64,000 nucleotides of DNA. Source: Fontisphaera persica. Lineage in GTDB: Bacteria > Verrucomicrobiota > Verrucomicrobiia > Limisphaerales > Fontisphaeraceae. How positions within the stretch are numbered: the first letter of the stretch is position 1; each line of letters begins with the position of its first letter. A program made the translations under genes and the position numbers. The stretch covers positions 434,001-498,000 of the forward strand of contig NZ_CP116615.1 in NCBI RefSeq assembly GCF_024832785.1, read 5' to 3'. Of the stretch, positions 23,615 through 37,775 are shown one piece after another. Under the pieces are notes generated by a model, which saw only the letters and a program-made list of their open reading frames with translations, searched no databases and was not told the DNA's origin.

Positions 23615-25491
23615 TTGATCGTCTGATACAGTTTTGGCAGGAGATGATGCGCGGCCAGGGGCCGTGGGGGCGGTATCTGCGCGTCTTGTGGCGTTTTTGG
23701 GATGGTCTGGTGGCGGTGCTGTTGTTCGTGCCGCGTTTCATCGTGCGGGGCCTCTCGCGGGTGTTGGAAGCGCTGGATAATTTCTCGCTGCGCAGCCTTA
23801 TTTTCGGGGAGGGAGGCGGCGGCTACGGCTACGGTTACGGTTACGGCTATGGGTATGGCTATGGCTACGGGTACAGCAGCGGAAAGCCTCATCCCAAGCG
23901 CAAATGGTATAACCCACTGGTTTGGATTGCCGCCGTCTGGGTCTTGTTGAGGACGGTAACGCGCGCCTTTTTCGGGCTCAGCACCGAGTCCATGGTGCCG
24001 GGGGCGGTGGTCGAAGGCTACGGCCGCACGCGGGCCAAATTGGAATCCGCGGTGGACCGTCATCAGTTGATGCTCAAGCTCAAGGCTGTGCCGGCCGTGC
24101 TCGTCATCCTGGCCTGGCTTGGTTTGCTGGGATTGGTTTTGTGGTTCACGCCCGCGCGAATCGAGGCACGCTACACCAAATGGGCCGATGACGCCTATGG
24201 CATGGGCAACCTGCCGCGCGCCCGGGTGGCTAGCGAGCGGTTGTTGCAGCTCGAAACCACCAACCAGCCGGCGCATTTATTGCGGCTGGCGCGCAATTTG
24301 GCCGCCATGGGCTACGCTGATGACGCGCTGGCGCTGGCCAGCCGGGCGGCGGGAGCAGCGGGCGGGCCGGCCGCCATGCAAATTGAGGTGGCCGAAAACA
24401 TTATTGGCAATCCGGCGGCATCCCCAGCCATGTTGCATCATGCCGAGCGTTATTTGCTGGGGCTTTTTGCCGGCAAACCGGACCAGGCTGATGCCGGCGT
24501 GCTGCTGGGGCGTTATTATTACCGGCTGGGGGATTGGGAGGAGGCGCGCTGGTATTTGAAGCGGGCCTTCCCCAAGCGCAACGATGCGGGACTGGTTCTG
24601 GCCGCCATTGAGATGGGTTACGGCAACACCCTGGCGCGGGACCGCTGGGCCTCGGCCGCCGCGGAGTATTTCAAAATCAAAACCACCACCGGCCGCCCCA
24701 AGGACCCGAAAACCTGGATGGCCCGCCGCCAATGGGCGGAGGCCGAATTGATGCAGGGCAATTTGACCAACGCACTGAGTATTTTGAATGAAGGCATTGC
24801 CAGCACCGGCCTCAAGATTTACCAGCGCATGGCGGCCAGCATCTATTGTGATTTAATTAAACGCAGTTGGGCGCTGGACCCCACCAATCACTGGCAGCGC
24901 CTGGAGTGGCTGCGCACCGGCTTGAATCATGACGCGCAAAACGAATTTTTACTCCGCCAGCTCGCCGGCACCGCCAACGGCCAGGGGCCGACGGCCGAAG
25001 CGGCGCTTTCATTGGCCCGCGAACTGGGCGCCGTGGCGGCCAATCGTCCCCATGTTTATTACTACCTGGGCATGGACCTTTACTACCGCGGCCAGCAGCA
25101 GGGGGCGCGCAACCACCTGGAAGTGGCTTATTTGGGCCAGCCTGACAACCCGGTGGTGGCCAATAATTTCGCCTATTTACTGGCGGTTACGGAACCGGCC
25201 GACCCTTCACGGGGATTGAACATCATGAATACCGTCATCGAACGGCATCCGCGTGAATTAATTTTCCGCGAGACCCGGGCCCAGATTTTATTGAAGATGC
25301 AGCGCTGGCAGGATGCGTTGACTGATTTGGAGGCCGCCAAGCCCCTCTTTCAAAGTAACTCCGTTTTTCATGCCAGCCTGGCCAAAGCCTACGCGGGTCT
25401 GGGACAAACCGAACTCAGCCGGCAGCACGACGACCAGGCCCGGGAATTACGCGCCGCGGAGTTGCGCATGCAAACCCCTCAGGCTCCTTGA
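23611..25491 (+). CDS. Membrane-anchored TPR protein with Gly-Tyr repeat tract, exosortase partner
   Basis: This 626-residue protein is translationally coupled to the exosortase. The N-terminal 60 residues are amphipathic/hydrophobic. Residues 71-88 are nine consecutive Gly-Tyr dipeptides encoded by GGN-TAY hexamers. Hydrophobic segments follow at about 101-115 (NPLVWIAAVWVLLRTV) and 161-179 (PAVLVILAWLGLLGLVLWF). After residue 190 the protein is a chain of TPR helices (YTKWADDAYGMGNLPRARVA, LLGRYYYRLGDWEEARWYLK, NFAYLLAV and others). The TPR domain is presumably periplasmic and may present or organise exosortase substrates; this role is inferred from coupling only. A similar TPR partner commonly accompanies XrtU-type exosortases. 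Confidence 0.88.
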   Translation: MIDRLIQFWQEMMRGQGPWGRYLRVLWRFWDGLVAVLLFVPRFIVRGLSRVLEALDNFSLRSLIFGEGGGGYGYGYGYGYGYGYGYGYSSGKPHPKRKWYNPLVWIAAVWVLLRTVTRAFFGLSTESMVPGAVVEGYGRTRAKLESAVDRHQLMLKLKAVPAVLVILAWLGLLGLVLWFTPARIEARYTKWADDAYGMGNLPRARVASERLLQLETTNQPAHLLRLARNLAAMGYADDALALASRAAGAAGGPAAMQIEVAENIIGNPAASPAMLHHAERYLLGLFAGKPDQADAGVLLGRYYYRLGDWEEARWYLKRAFPKRNDAGLVLAAIEMGYGNTLARDRWASAAAEYFKIKTTTGRPKDPKTWMARRQWAEAELMQGNLTNALSILNEGIASTGLKIYQRMAASIYCDLIKRSWALDPTNHWQRLEWLRTGLNHDAQNEFLLRQLAGTANGQGPTAEAALSLARELGAVAANRPHVYYYLGMDLYYRGQQQGARNHLEVAYLGQPDNPVVANNFAYLLAVTEPADPSRGLNIMNTVIERHPRELIFRETRAQILLKMQRWQDALTDLEAAKPLFQSNSVFHASLAKAYAGLGQTELSRQHDDQARELRAAELRMQTPQAP

Positions 25492-25508
25492 CGGCCATGC
25501 TTTTGGGG

Positions 25509-25533
25509 GGCTGGCGGGCCACCTGTGCCAGCC
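25509..25533. terminator. Possible bidirectional hairpin between convergent genes
   Basis: GGCTGGC (25509-25515) and GCCAGCC (25527-25533) form a 7-bp perfect stem with an 11-nt loop. It sits in the 80-bp gap between the convergent TPR gene and gyrA. There is no good T-run on either side, so intrinsic termination is uncertain. Confidence 0.35.
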
Positions 25534-25572
25534 GTATGGGATTCGTGGGACGCGCCGCCGCCGTCAGTTGGC

Positions 25573-28275
<2,703 letters not shown>

Positions 28276-28299
28276 TGCCCATTGCTGCCGGTTGCGCCG

Positions 28300-30882
<2,583 letters not shown>

Positions 30883-30930
30883 TCAGGCGCCATCACCTGG
30901 GCTTGCGCAGGCGATGTCTCCCGTGTCCAA

Positions 30931-30958
30931 AGTGTATCAAAAAACAGGTTTATGACAA
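30931..30958 (-). promoter_or_regulatory. Candidate gyrB promoter
   Basis: On the minus strand TTGTCA (30953-30958) and TACACT (30931-30936) are spaced by 16 bp, giving a leader of about 80 nt before gyrB that contains the hairpin at 30858-30880. The remaining intergenic DNA (30959-31103) shows no gene. Confidence 0.4.
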
Positions 30959-31103
30959 TGTTAATTTAGGTGTAAAATTATGGCTCATGCCCCTACTAAT
31001 AGTAGGATGCAAATGGCTCGCCAACAATAAGTTGTGGCCTTGGCATGGTGGCCCGATGGGTGGTGGTTTCTGTAATCAAGGCTGTCGCCAGCCCTGAAAA
31101 TGC

Positions 31104-31119
31104 GCCGCTCTGGGGCGGC
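31104..31119 (-). terminator. Possible terminator of the metal-efflux operon
   Basis: GCCGC (31104-31108) pairs with GCGGC (31115-31119). On the minus strand the stem is followed by GCATTTTC, a weak T-run. It lies 60 bp after the pump gene's stop. Confidence 0.35.
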
Positions 31120-31178
31120 TCATGAAAACCACGCCTTCCAAAGCCAGCAGTGATCGCAAAATAAAAAATCAGGCAGGT

Positions 31179-34100
31179 TCAGCCCGCCGGGGAAAGGGTT
31201 GCCGGGTTTTGGCGTGGGGGGCAGAAAGTTGCGTAGAGCACCGGTAAAACGACGAGGGTCAACAGGGTGTTGGTAAAGATGCCGCCGATAACGACCGTGG
31301 CCAGCGGACGCTGCACTTCGCCCCCCACCCCCACGTTGATGGCCATGGGCAAAAACCCAACCGCTGCCACCAGTGCCGTCATCAACACCGGCCGCAAGCG
31401 CGCCAGGCATCCTTCGCGCACGGCCTGAGCCGGGGTCATGCCTTGCTCCCATTGTTGCCGGATGAAAGTGACCAAGACCAAACCGTTGAGTATGGCCACC
31501 CCGCTCAAGGCGACAAAGCCAATGCCTGCGCTCACCGTGAAGGGCATGTCCCGCAGCCAGAGGGATAAAACCCCGCCCACCGCCCCCAGGGGAATGCCCG
31601 TGGCCACAATCAGCACATCGCGCAGGGATTTCAAACTGAAAAAGAGCAGGATAAAAACCAGGGCCAGCGCCAACGGCACAACAAACATCAGCTTGCGATT
31701 GGCGCGCTCCATGTTTTCAAATTGTCCCCCCCATTCCATGGAGTACCCGGGCGGCAGCTTGATTTGGGCCTCCATGCTTTCCCGGGCCTCGGCCACGAAA
31801 CTTTTTACGTCCCGGCCTTGGACGTTGCATTGAACGGTGATGCGGCGACGGCCCCATTCCCGGTTGATGGTGGAGGGGCCTTCTGTTTCGGTCAGATTCG
31901 CCAACTGTTGCAGCGGCAGCACCGGCCCGGCTGCGGTGGGGATTAACGTGGCGGCCAGCGCTTGGGGGTCCTGGCGTTGGGTGTCGGGCAGGCGGACAAC
32001 CAGGGGGAAACGTCTTTGCCCCTCTCGAACTTCCCCCACACGCCGCGAGCCTACGGCCTCCACAACATTGAGTACGTGCCGGGCGGGCACGCCGTAGCGG
32101 GCCACTGCCTCCGGATTCACGCGCACCTGCAGGAAGGTCTGGCCGGTCAATTGTTCGACGGCAATTTCGCTGGCCCCGCGAATCCTGGCCAGCACGCTTT
32201 GCACCTCGTGGCCCAGCCGCCGCAATTCTTCCAAATCGTCCCCGTAAATCTTGATGGCCAGGTCGCCGCGCGCGCCGGCAATCATTTCATTCATGCGCAT
32301 CTCGATGGGCTGGCTGAAGGCGGGCCGCAACCCCGGCACCTGGTTGAGCACCTCCCGCAGTTTTTCGATTAATTCCGCCTGGGTACGCGCCTTCTGCCAT
32401 TGCTCCCGCGGCTTGAGCGCCAGGAAAAAGTCTGCCAGCTCCACCCCCATGGGGTCAGTGGCCACTTCTGCTGTGCCCAGGCGCGTCCAGACGTGCTCAA
32501 TTTCGTCCGGAAACTCCGCCAGCAGTCGTTGTTCGATTTGGTGATTTTGGGCCACAGATTCATCCACCGAAATGCCGGCCAGCCGCACACTGGTGGCCAC
32601 AATGGCGCCTTCCCCCAGTTTGGGCAGGAACTCGCCGCCCATGCGGGTGGCCAGCCAGGCGCCGCCGGCGACAATGGCTACGGCCATGGCCAGCACCAGG
32701 CCGCGATGCCGCAATGCGGCATCCAATACCGGCGCATAACACCAGCGCGCCGCCCGCACCACCCACGGCTCGGTGGTCTTCATGTGGCGGGACAGCAACA
32801 GACTGGCGAGCACCGGCATGAGCACCAGCGACAGCACCAGGGAACCCAGCAGCGCAAAAATCATGGTCAGCGCCATGGGACGGAACAACTTGCCTTCAAT
32901 CCCTTCCAAGGTGAGCACCGGCAGAAACACCACCAGGATAATCAACTCGCCATACAACGTGGGCTGGCGCACTTCAAGGGCGGCTTCCCGAATCACCTCC
33001 ATCCATGGGCGGTCCTGGTGACGGGCGGCGTGGCGCGCACAATTTTCCACCATGATGACCGAACTGTCCACAATCAGGCCGAAGTCTATCGCGCCCAGGC
33101 TCAGCAGGCTTGCGGCGATGCCCGTTTGCAGCATGAGATTACCCGCGAAAAGCATGGATAGCGGAATGGCCGCCGCCACAATCAAGCCCGCGCGCAGATT
33201 ACCCAGGAAGGCAAACAACACCGCGATGACCAGCAGTGCCCCCGCCAGCAGGTTGTGCTGCACGGTGTGAATGACTTTGTCCACCAGTTCCGTCCGGTCG
33301 TAGAGCACTTCCAATTTAACATCGGGCGGCAGCGATTTTTGCACTTCGGCCAGCCTGGCCTTCAAGGCGCGGGTAACCACCGCGCTGTTTTCTCCCATCA
33401 GCATGAAACCCAGTCCCAGCACCGCCTCCCCGCGGCCATTGGCGGTCACCGCGCCGCGGCGGATTTCGTGATCCTCCTTCACCATCGCCACGTCTCCCAC
33501 CCGCACCGGTGTGCCATTGAAGCTGGCAATCACGATGTTGGCGATTTCCTGCGCATTGGTGGTCAATCCCACTCCATGCACCAACAGGGCTTCGCCGCTG
33601 CGCACAATCTGGCCGCCGCCTACATTCTGATTGTTGGCCTGCAGCGCCGTGAACAGGTCTTCCAAGGTTAACCGGTATTTGATGAGACGCTCGGTTTCCA
33701 CCACCACATGGTATTGTTTTTCATAGCCGCCCCACGTGTTGACTTCGGCCACGCCGCGCACTTTGCGCAATTCAGGTTTGATTACCCAATCTTGCAGAAT
33801 CCGCAATTCGGTGAGGGTCCGGTTGGTGTTTGTGGACCAGACCAGGTAATGGAATACTTCACCCAGTCCCGTGGCGATGGGACCCAGTTGCGGACGCTCC
33901 AAGCTTTCCGGCAGCTCGACGGTTTGCAGGCGCTCGGTGATTAATTGGCGCGCTTTGAGAATGTGGATGCGGTCGTCAAAGGTGGCCACCACTTGCGAGA
34001 GGCCAAACCGGGAAAGGCTGCGCACATTTTGCAAGCCAGGCAGCCCGCTGATGGCCAGCTCCACCGGGATGGTGATTTGCGCCTCCACCTCGTGGGGATT

Positions 34101-34268
34101 GAGGGCGGGCGCCGTGGTATTGATTTGCACCTGCACCGGAGTGGTGTCGGGGAAGGCGTCAATGGGGAGGAGGGTTAAGTTGCGAATGCCCACGGCCACC
34201 AGCACGCCAGCCAGCACGCACACCAGCAGCCGGTTCCTGAGCGAGGCGCTGATAATCCAGTTCAACAT
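31179..34268 (-). CDS. Heavy-metal efflux RND pump (CzcA/CusA family)
   Basis: This 1,029-residue proton-driven inner-membrane pump belongs to the HME-RND family, which exports divalent or monovalent metals across both membranes. The N-terminus (RNLTLLPIDAFPDTTPVQVQ) is diagnostic for CzcA/CusA. The transmembrane-4 signature AIDFGLIVDSSVIMVEN carries the acidic relay residues in the DFG-IVD form typical of divalent-cation (Czc-like) members rather than Cus. The twelve-helix, two-repeat layout with large periplasmic loops is evident. It is the last gene of a tight operon (8 bp after the adaptor). The metal (Co/Zn/Cd/Ni or Cu/Ag) cannot be decided from sequence alone. Confidence 0.94.
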   Translation of the reverse strand: MLNWIISASLRNRLLVCVLAGVLVAVGIRNLTLLPIDAFPDTTPVQVQINTTAPALNPHEVEAQITIPVELAISGLPGLQNVRSLSRFGLSQVVATFDDRIHILKARQLITERLQTVELPESLERPQLGPIATGLGEVFHYLVWSTNTNRTLTELRILQDWVIKPELRKVRGVAEVNTWGGYEKQYHVVVETERLIKYRLTLEDLFTALQANNQNVGGGQIVRSGEALLVHGVGLTTNAQEIANIVIASFNGTPVRVGDVAMVKEDHEIRRGAVTANGRGEAVLGLGFMLMGENSAVVTRALKARLAEVQKSLPPDVKLEVLYDRTELVDKVIHTVQHNLLAGALLVIAVLFAFLGNLRAGLIVAAAIPLSMLFAGNLMLQTGIAASLLSLGAIDFGLIVDSSVIMVENCARHAARHQDRPWMEVIREAALEVRQPTLYGELIILVVFLPVLTLEGIEGKLFRPMALTMIFALLGSLVLSLVLMPVLASLLLSRHMKTTEPWVVRAARWCYAPVLDAALRHRGLVLAMAVAIVAGGAWLATRMGGEFLPKLGEGAIVATSVRLAGISVDESVAQNHQIEQRLLAEFPDEIEHVWTRLGTAEVATDPMGVELADFFLALKPREQWQKARTQAELIEKLREVLNQVPGLRPAFSQPIEMRMNEMIAGARGDLAIKIYGDDLEELRRLGHEVQSVLARIRGASEIAVEQLTGQTFLQVRVNPEAVARYGVPARHVLNVVEAVGSRRVGEVREGQRRFPLVVRLPDTQRQDPQALAATLIPTAAGPVLPLQQLANLTETEGPSTINREWGRRRITVQCNVQGRDVKSFVAEARESMEAQIKLPPGYSMEWGGQFENMERANRKLMFVVPLALALVFILLFFSLKSLRDVLIVATGIPLGAVGGVLSLWLRDMPFTVSAGIGFVALSGVAILNGLVLVTFIRQQWEQGMTPAQAVREGCLARLRPVLMTALVAAVGFLPMAINVGVGGEVQRPLATVVIGGIFTNTLLTLVVLPVLYATFCPPRQNPATLSPAG

Positions 34269-34276
34269 ATGGCCCC

Positions 34277-35830
34277 TTAATCATCCGCACAGCCTGCGCC
34301 CAAGCGGGAAATCAGCATGGCCGATTTCAGGGCGAAAGCCCGGTTGACGGCTACCGGCTCATGAGGCTGCAATCCAGCGAGAACTTCCCGGTATCCGCCG
34401 GTGCCCACGCCCAGGACCACGGGCCGAACTTCAAAGAGGTCCTCCGCCCGTTGAACAAACACCAGAGGTTTGCCTTCCAGATATTGAATGGCGTCACGGG
34501 GCACCAGCACGGCGCCCTCCGTGCGGCGCACCACAATGCGCGCGCGGGCAAACATTTTGTCCTTGAGGAGCCCGTCGGGGTTGGGAAATTCGGCTTTGGC
34601 GCGGGCCATGCGAGTGCGTTCATCCAACGCCGGCCCCACCCAGGTCAGCCTGCCCTGAAACACCCGTCCCGGCAGAGAGTCCACCTGCAATTCCACGGTT
34701 TGGCCGACTTTGACCGGCGGGAGGGCGGCTTCCGGCACTTGCAGCATGGCCCACATGGTGGTGGTGTCGGCGAGGCTGAACAGCGGTTTGCCAGCCTCCA
34801 CCAACGCGCCGCGCACGACCATGCGTTCGATGATTTCTCCGGCAAACGGTGCGCGCACTTCCAGGAGCACTTTTTCCAGCGGTTGCCTTCCCACTTCGTC
34901 AATTTGTTGTTCCGTGAACCCCAGAGTCCGTAATTGCTGGCACACGGCCTGGTGGGCGGCTTCGGCCTCGTCCAACGCGGCTTGCGAGGTGACGCGGCTG
35001 GCCCGCAACTTGCGTTCTCGTTCCAGGGTCTGATGCGACAACACCGCTTTGGCCACCGCTTCGGCAATGGCCGCGGACCAGATTTTGGCCAGGGTCTGTT
35101 TTTCCTCCACGCGCGCGCCAAGCTCCGCCTCCACGGTTTGAATGATGCCTCCCACGGGAGCGACAATTTGGGCCAGCCGGTTTTGGTTGAAGACCACTTC
35201 CGCCAGGCACTCAACGCCGTCGGTGACGGTGCCTCGTTGGGGCGCCGCAGTTTGCAAGCCCACCATCGCCATGGACTGGGCGGAGGGGAGGCGAACCTTT
35301 AGCCCTTCGCCGGGTTGCAGGCGTGCCACGGCTTCCGGGCGGCAGACCGCGCATTCGGCTTCTGGCACGCTATGTTCATGGCACATCAACGCGGCACTGG
35401 TGGCCGGCTTTGGCGATGATTTTTGTTTCAGCTCGGGATGGCAGAGGAAACATTCATCCTCGTAGAGCGAGTGTTCTTTGCACCAGAGCCGCTGCTTGTC
35501 CTGGGCCTCAGGATGACACAGCCAGCAACGGTCCTCGTAGCGGTTGTGTTCGTTGCACCACAGCCGGCCCGGCTCGCGCAGGCGGGCATCGCAAATGAAA
35601 CACCATGCTTTGGGGGCGTTGTGCGCGGCGCAACGCGCCCCGGCAGGCGATGTCCCGTCCGCCGGCCGGCTGGTGGGCGGACGCTGCACCACGCCATGTT
35701 GATGGCCGGCGTGGTCCTCTCCTTCAAGGTCGGTGCGGCTGTCCTGTTTTTTGCACCCGGTCCACATGGCCAGCGTGACCATAACAACCAGCGCAACAGG
35801 CTGAATCTTTCCAAGACAATCAGTTTTCAT
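34277..35830 (-). CDS. RND periplasmic adaptor with four CxxHx6CxxC metal-binding-like units
   Basis: This 517-residue membrane-fusion protein is probably a lipoprotein (hydrophobic leader then Cys26 in AMWTGCKK). A His-rich patch (DHAGHQHG, 39-46) is followed by four copies of C-x2-H-x6-C-x2-C: Cys67/His70/Cys77/Cys80, Cys92/His95/Cys102/Cys105, Cys117/His120/Cys127/Cys130 and Cys150/His153/Cys160/Cys163, several ending in HPE. The HlyD/CusB core follows from about residue 175: lipoyl/barrel VAPVGGIIQTVEAELGARVE, alpha-hairpin about 255-300, and FAGEIIERMVVRGALVEAG. It overlaps the outer-membrane gene by 4 bp. The Cys/His modules may capture metal or read redox state before handing cargo to the pump; that is inference. 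Confidence 0.92.
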   Translation of the reverse strand: MKTDCLGKIQPVALVVMVTLAMWTGCKKQDSRTDLEGEDHAGHQHGVVQRPPTSRPADGTSPAGARCAAHNAPKAWCFICDARLREPGRLWCNEHNRYEDRCWLCHPEAQDKQRLWCKEHSLYEDECFLCHPELKQKSSPKPATSAALMCHEHSVPEAECAVCRPEAVARLQPGEGLKVRLPSAQSMAMVGLQTAAPQRGTVTDGVECLAEVVFNQNRLAQIVAPVGGIIQTVEAELGARVEEKQTLAKIWSAAIAEAVAKAVLSHQTLERERKLRASRVTSQAALDEAEAAHQAVCQQLRTLGFTEQQIDEVGRQPLEKVLLEVRAPFAGEIIERMVVRGALVEAGKPLFSLADTTTMWAMLQVPEAALPPVKVGQTVELQVDSLPGRVFQGRLTWVGPALDERTRMARAKAEFPNPDGLLKDKMFARARIVVRRTEGAVLVPRDAIQYLEGKPLVFVQRAEDLFEVRPVVLGVGTGGYREVLAGLQPHEPVAVNRAFALKSAMLISRLGAGCADD

Positions 35831-37134
35831 AGGCTTTTATCAGAGAGGGACGGCAGAATGGGCTGCGGCTGCAGCAAGGCTTCCAATTCAGCCCGGGCCA
35901 CATTGAGTTCAAGCAATTTTTGCCAGTAGGCCAGCCGTGCCTCGGCAGCCGTCCGCTGGGTATCCAGCAAATCCATAAAATTGAATTTGCCTTCCTCGAA
36001 TCCGTTTTGAACCAGGCGCAGCGCCTCCTCGGCTTTGGGCAGCAGGCGTTCCCGATGGCGGGCTACCTGGGCGGCGGCGGTGCGGTAACGTTTCAAGGCA
36101 TTGGCCAGCTCCTGTTGTAAAAGTTGTTGCACGTGGTGCAGCTCGGCTTCCGCCATTTTCACCTGAGCCAGCGCCTCTTGTTGTTTGCCCCTGCCCCGGT
36201 CAATGAGCGGGAGGGGGAAGGAGATGCCCAATTCAATGATTCCGTGGTCGGATTCCCCAATGCGTCCGCCTCCCAACGCCAATTTAATATCCGGGTAGGG
36301 CTCCAGGCGCGTGCGCCGATGAGCCAGCCTGGCCCGGTCCAAATGAGTTTGCGCGGCCGCGGTGCTGGGATGCCGTGCGAGCCAAGCCGGGTCCTCGGGC
36401 GTCAAGGCAAGATCATCGGCCACCTCAGCCAGGGTGCCGGTGAAAGTGGCATCTTTTAATTCCGGATGCCCCAGCAACGTGGCCAGGCGCTGCCGGGCCA
36501 TTGCCCATTCACGTTGAAATTCCCCCACCTCGGCGGTGGCCTGTTCCAGTTGTACCTCTGCGCGCAGTTGCTCCTGATAAGCTGCCGCGCCGGCCTCGAC
36601 CCGCCGTTGGGCGGTGGCGGCGGAAGCTTCGGCCACCGCCAACAACTGGGTGGATACTCCGAGCAGCCGCTCCAGCGCCAAAACGCGATAAAAACCGATT
36701 TTGACGTCACGTACCAATTCCGTCCGACGTAGTGCCAGCTCTGTTTCGGAAAGTTTGACCTCCGCCCCTGCGACTTGTTGGTCCAGCGACTTTTTACCGG
36801 GGTAAGGCAGGGTTTGAGCAATGGCGAGGGTGTGTTTGGCGTCGGAAAAGCCCCGCCCGCGTGTGATTGGCCATTCTTCTGTTTTGATCTCCAACTCGGG
36901 GTTGGGCCACTTCCTGGCCTGCTCGACGCGGCCAAGGGAGGCCTCCGCGCGCGCACTGGATGCGCGCAAAGAGGGATTATTGGCAAGTGCCAGCCGGATG
37001 GCCTCTTCCAGCGTCACATTGTTTGTGACCACCACCAGCGGCGCCGGGGCGGCCAGGGTCACGGCTCCCGCCATAACCCAACAGACTGCCCAGGTTGGCC
37101 AACGCCGTTTTTCAATCTGCCCAATCCTTCGCAT
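35827..37134 (-). CDS. TolC-family outer-membrane efflux protein
   Basis: This 435-residue protein has an N-terminal signal sequence (WAVCWVMAGAVTLAAPAP) and two outer-membrane efflux protein repeats. The first starts VTLEEAIRLALANNPSLRAS; the second, with long amphipathic helices, ends ARLAYWQKLLELNVARAELE. It is expected to form the trimeric exit duct for the pump and adaptor encoded immediately downstream (4-bp overlap). In CzcC-type members the gene order C-B-A is the same as here. No promoter is evident in the 126 bp before it. Confidence 0.93.
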   Translation of the reverse strand: MRRIGQIEKRRWPTWAVCWVMAGAVTLAAPAPLVVVTNNVTLEEAIRLALANNPSLRASSARAEASLGRVEQARKWPNPELEIKTEEWPITRGRGFSDAKHTLAIAQTLPYPGKKSLDQQVAGAEVKLSETELALRRTELVRDVKIGFYRVLALERLLGVSTQLLAVAEASAATAQRRVEAGAAAYQEQLRAEVQLEQATAEVGEFQREWAMARQRLATLLGHPELKDATFTGTLAEVADDLALTPEDPAWLARHPSTAAAQTHLDRARLAHRRTRLEPYPDIKLALGGGRIGESDHGIIELGISFPLPLIDRGRGKQQEALAQVKMAEAELHHVQQLLQQELANALKRYRTAAAQVARHRERLLPKAEEALRLVQNGFEEGKFNFMDLLDTQRTAAEARLAYWQKLLELNVARAELEALLQPQPILPSLSDKSL

Positions 37135-37260
37135 AGTCCAATAACCATGGTTTTCGTCCCTTTACTTAAAGGCTGACTCAAGAAAGCCGTGCGGGCACAC
37201 CGCACTCGCAGGAATAATTTAAGAAGGCCGTGTCAGCCTAAACGAACCGCATTCCATTGT

Positions 37261-37731
37261 TCAGGCGACAACGGAAGGAGCCCGTGGGGGCCAGGCCGCG
37301 CGAAGATAGAATTGCCAGCTTGGCAGAAGTCCGGGAGGAGGTTGGCCGGTCAGGCGGCAAATTTTTGCGGGCACCGTTATCGTCCGGTCTGAGGGGAGCG
37401 GCAGCAACGCCAGGGACAACTTCGGCTGGGGCACCAGGTCCCTGTGCTCCTCAATGCGGTACTTGGCCTTTTCCACGGCACAACCGTCGCTTTGACAATC
37501 CGGCGAGGCGGGTGAGGGAGCGCATTCTGAATCAACGAAACAGCAAGTCTTGAGAAAACTGAACCCAGGCACCGCTTCCAGAACACAATGCATTGCTGCC
37601 AGCACATACGCCGCCAGCATCAACGCCGCCCAGGTTCTGGTGAGCTTGCTCACAGGGTTAAAATAGCCTCGAAAATGGAAAATACCAACCTTATTCACCA
37701 AGCTGGCTGCGCGGCCGGGCGGCAGGGACAA
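37261..37731 (-). CDS. Small exported Cys-rich protein heading the efflux operon
   Basis: This small protein is of unknown function. The 156-residue frame starts at 37731, but a GTG at 37653 (SKLTRTWAALMLAAYVLAAM) places the signal segment at the N-terminus and is more likely, giving 130 residues. The mature part holds Cys in MHCVLEAVPGF, LKTCCFVDSEC and DCQSDGCAVEKAKYRIEE. It lies 126 bp upstream of the outer-membrane efflux gene on the same strand. Short Cys-containing exported proteins in this position are seen in other PVC-group efflux operons, so a periplasmic metal-binding or sensing role is plausible but unproven. Confidence 0.65.
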   Translation of the reverse strand: MSLPPGRAASLVNKVGIFHFRGYFNPVSKLTRTWAALMLAAYVLAAMHCVLEAVPGFSFLKTCCFVDSECAPSPASPDCQSDGCAVEKAKYRIEEHRDLVPQPKLSLALLPLPSDRTITVPAKICRLTGQPPPGLLPSWQFYLRAAWPPRAPSVVA

Positions 37732-37775
37732 GCCTTGCTATTACACAAGGGTGTGGAGCCAAGGAGCAGGTGTCA

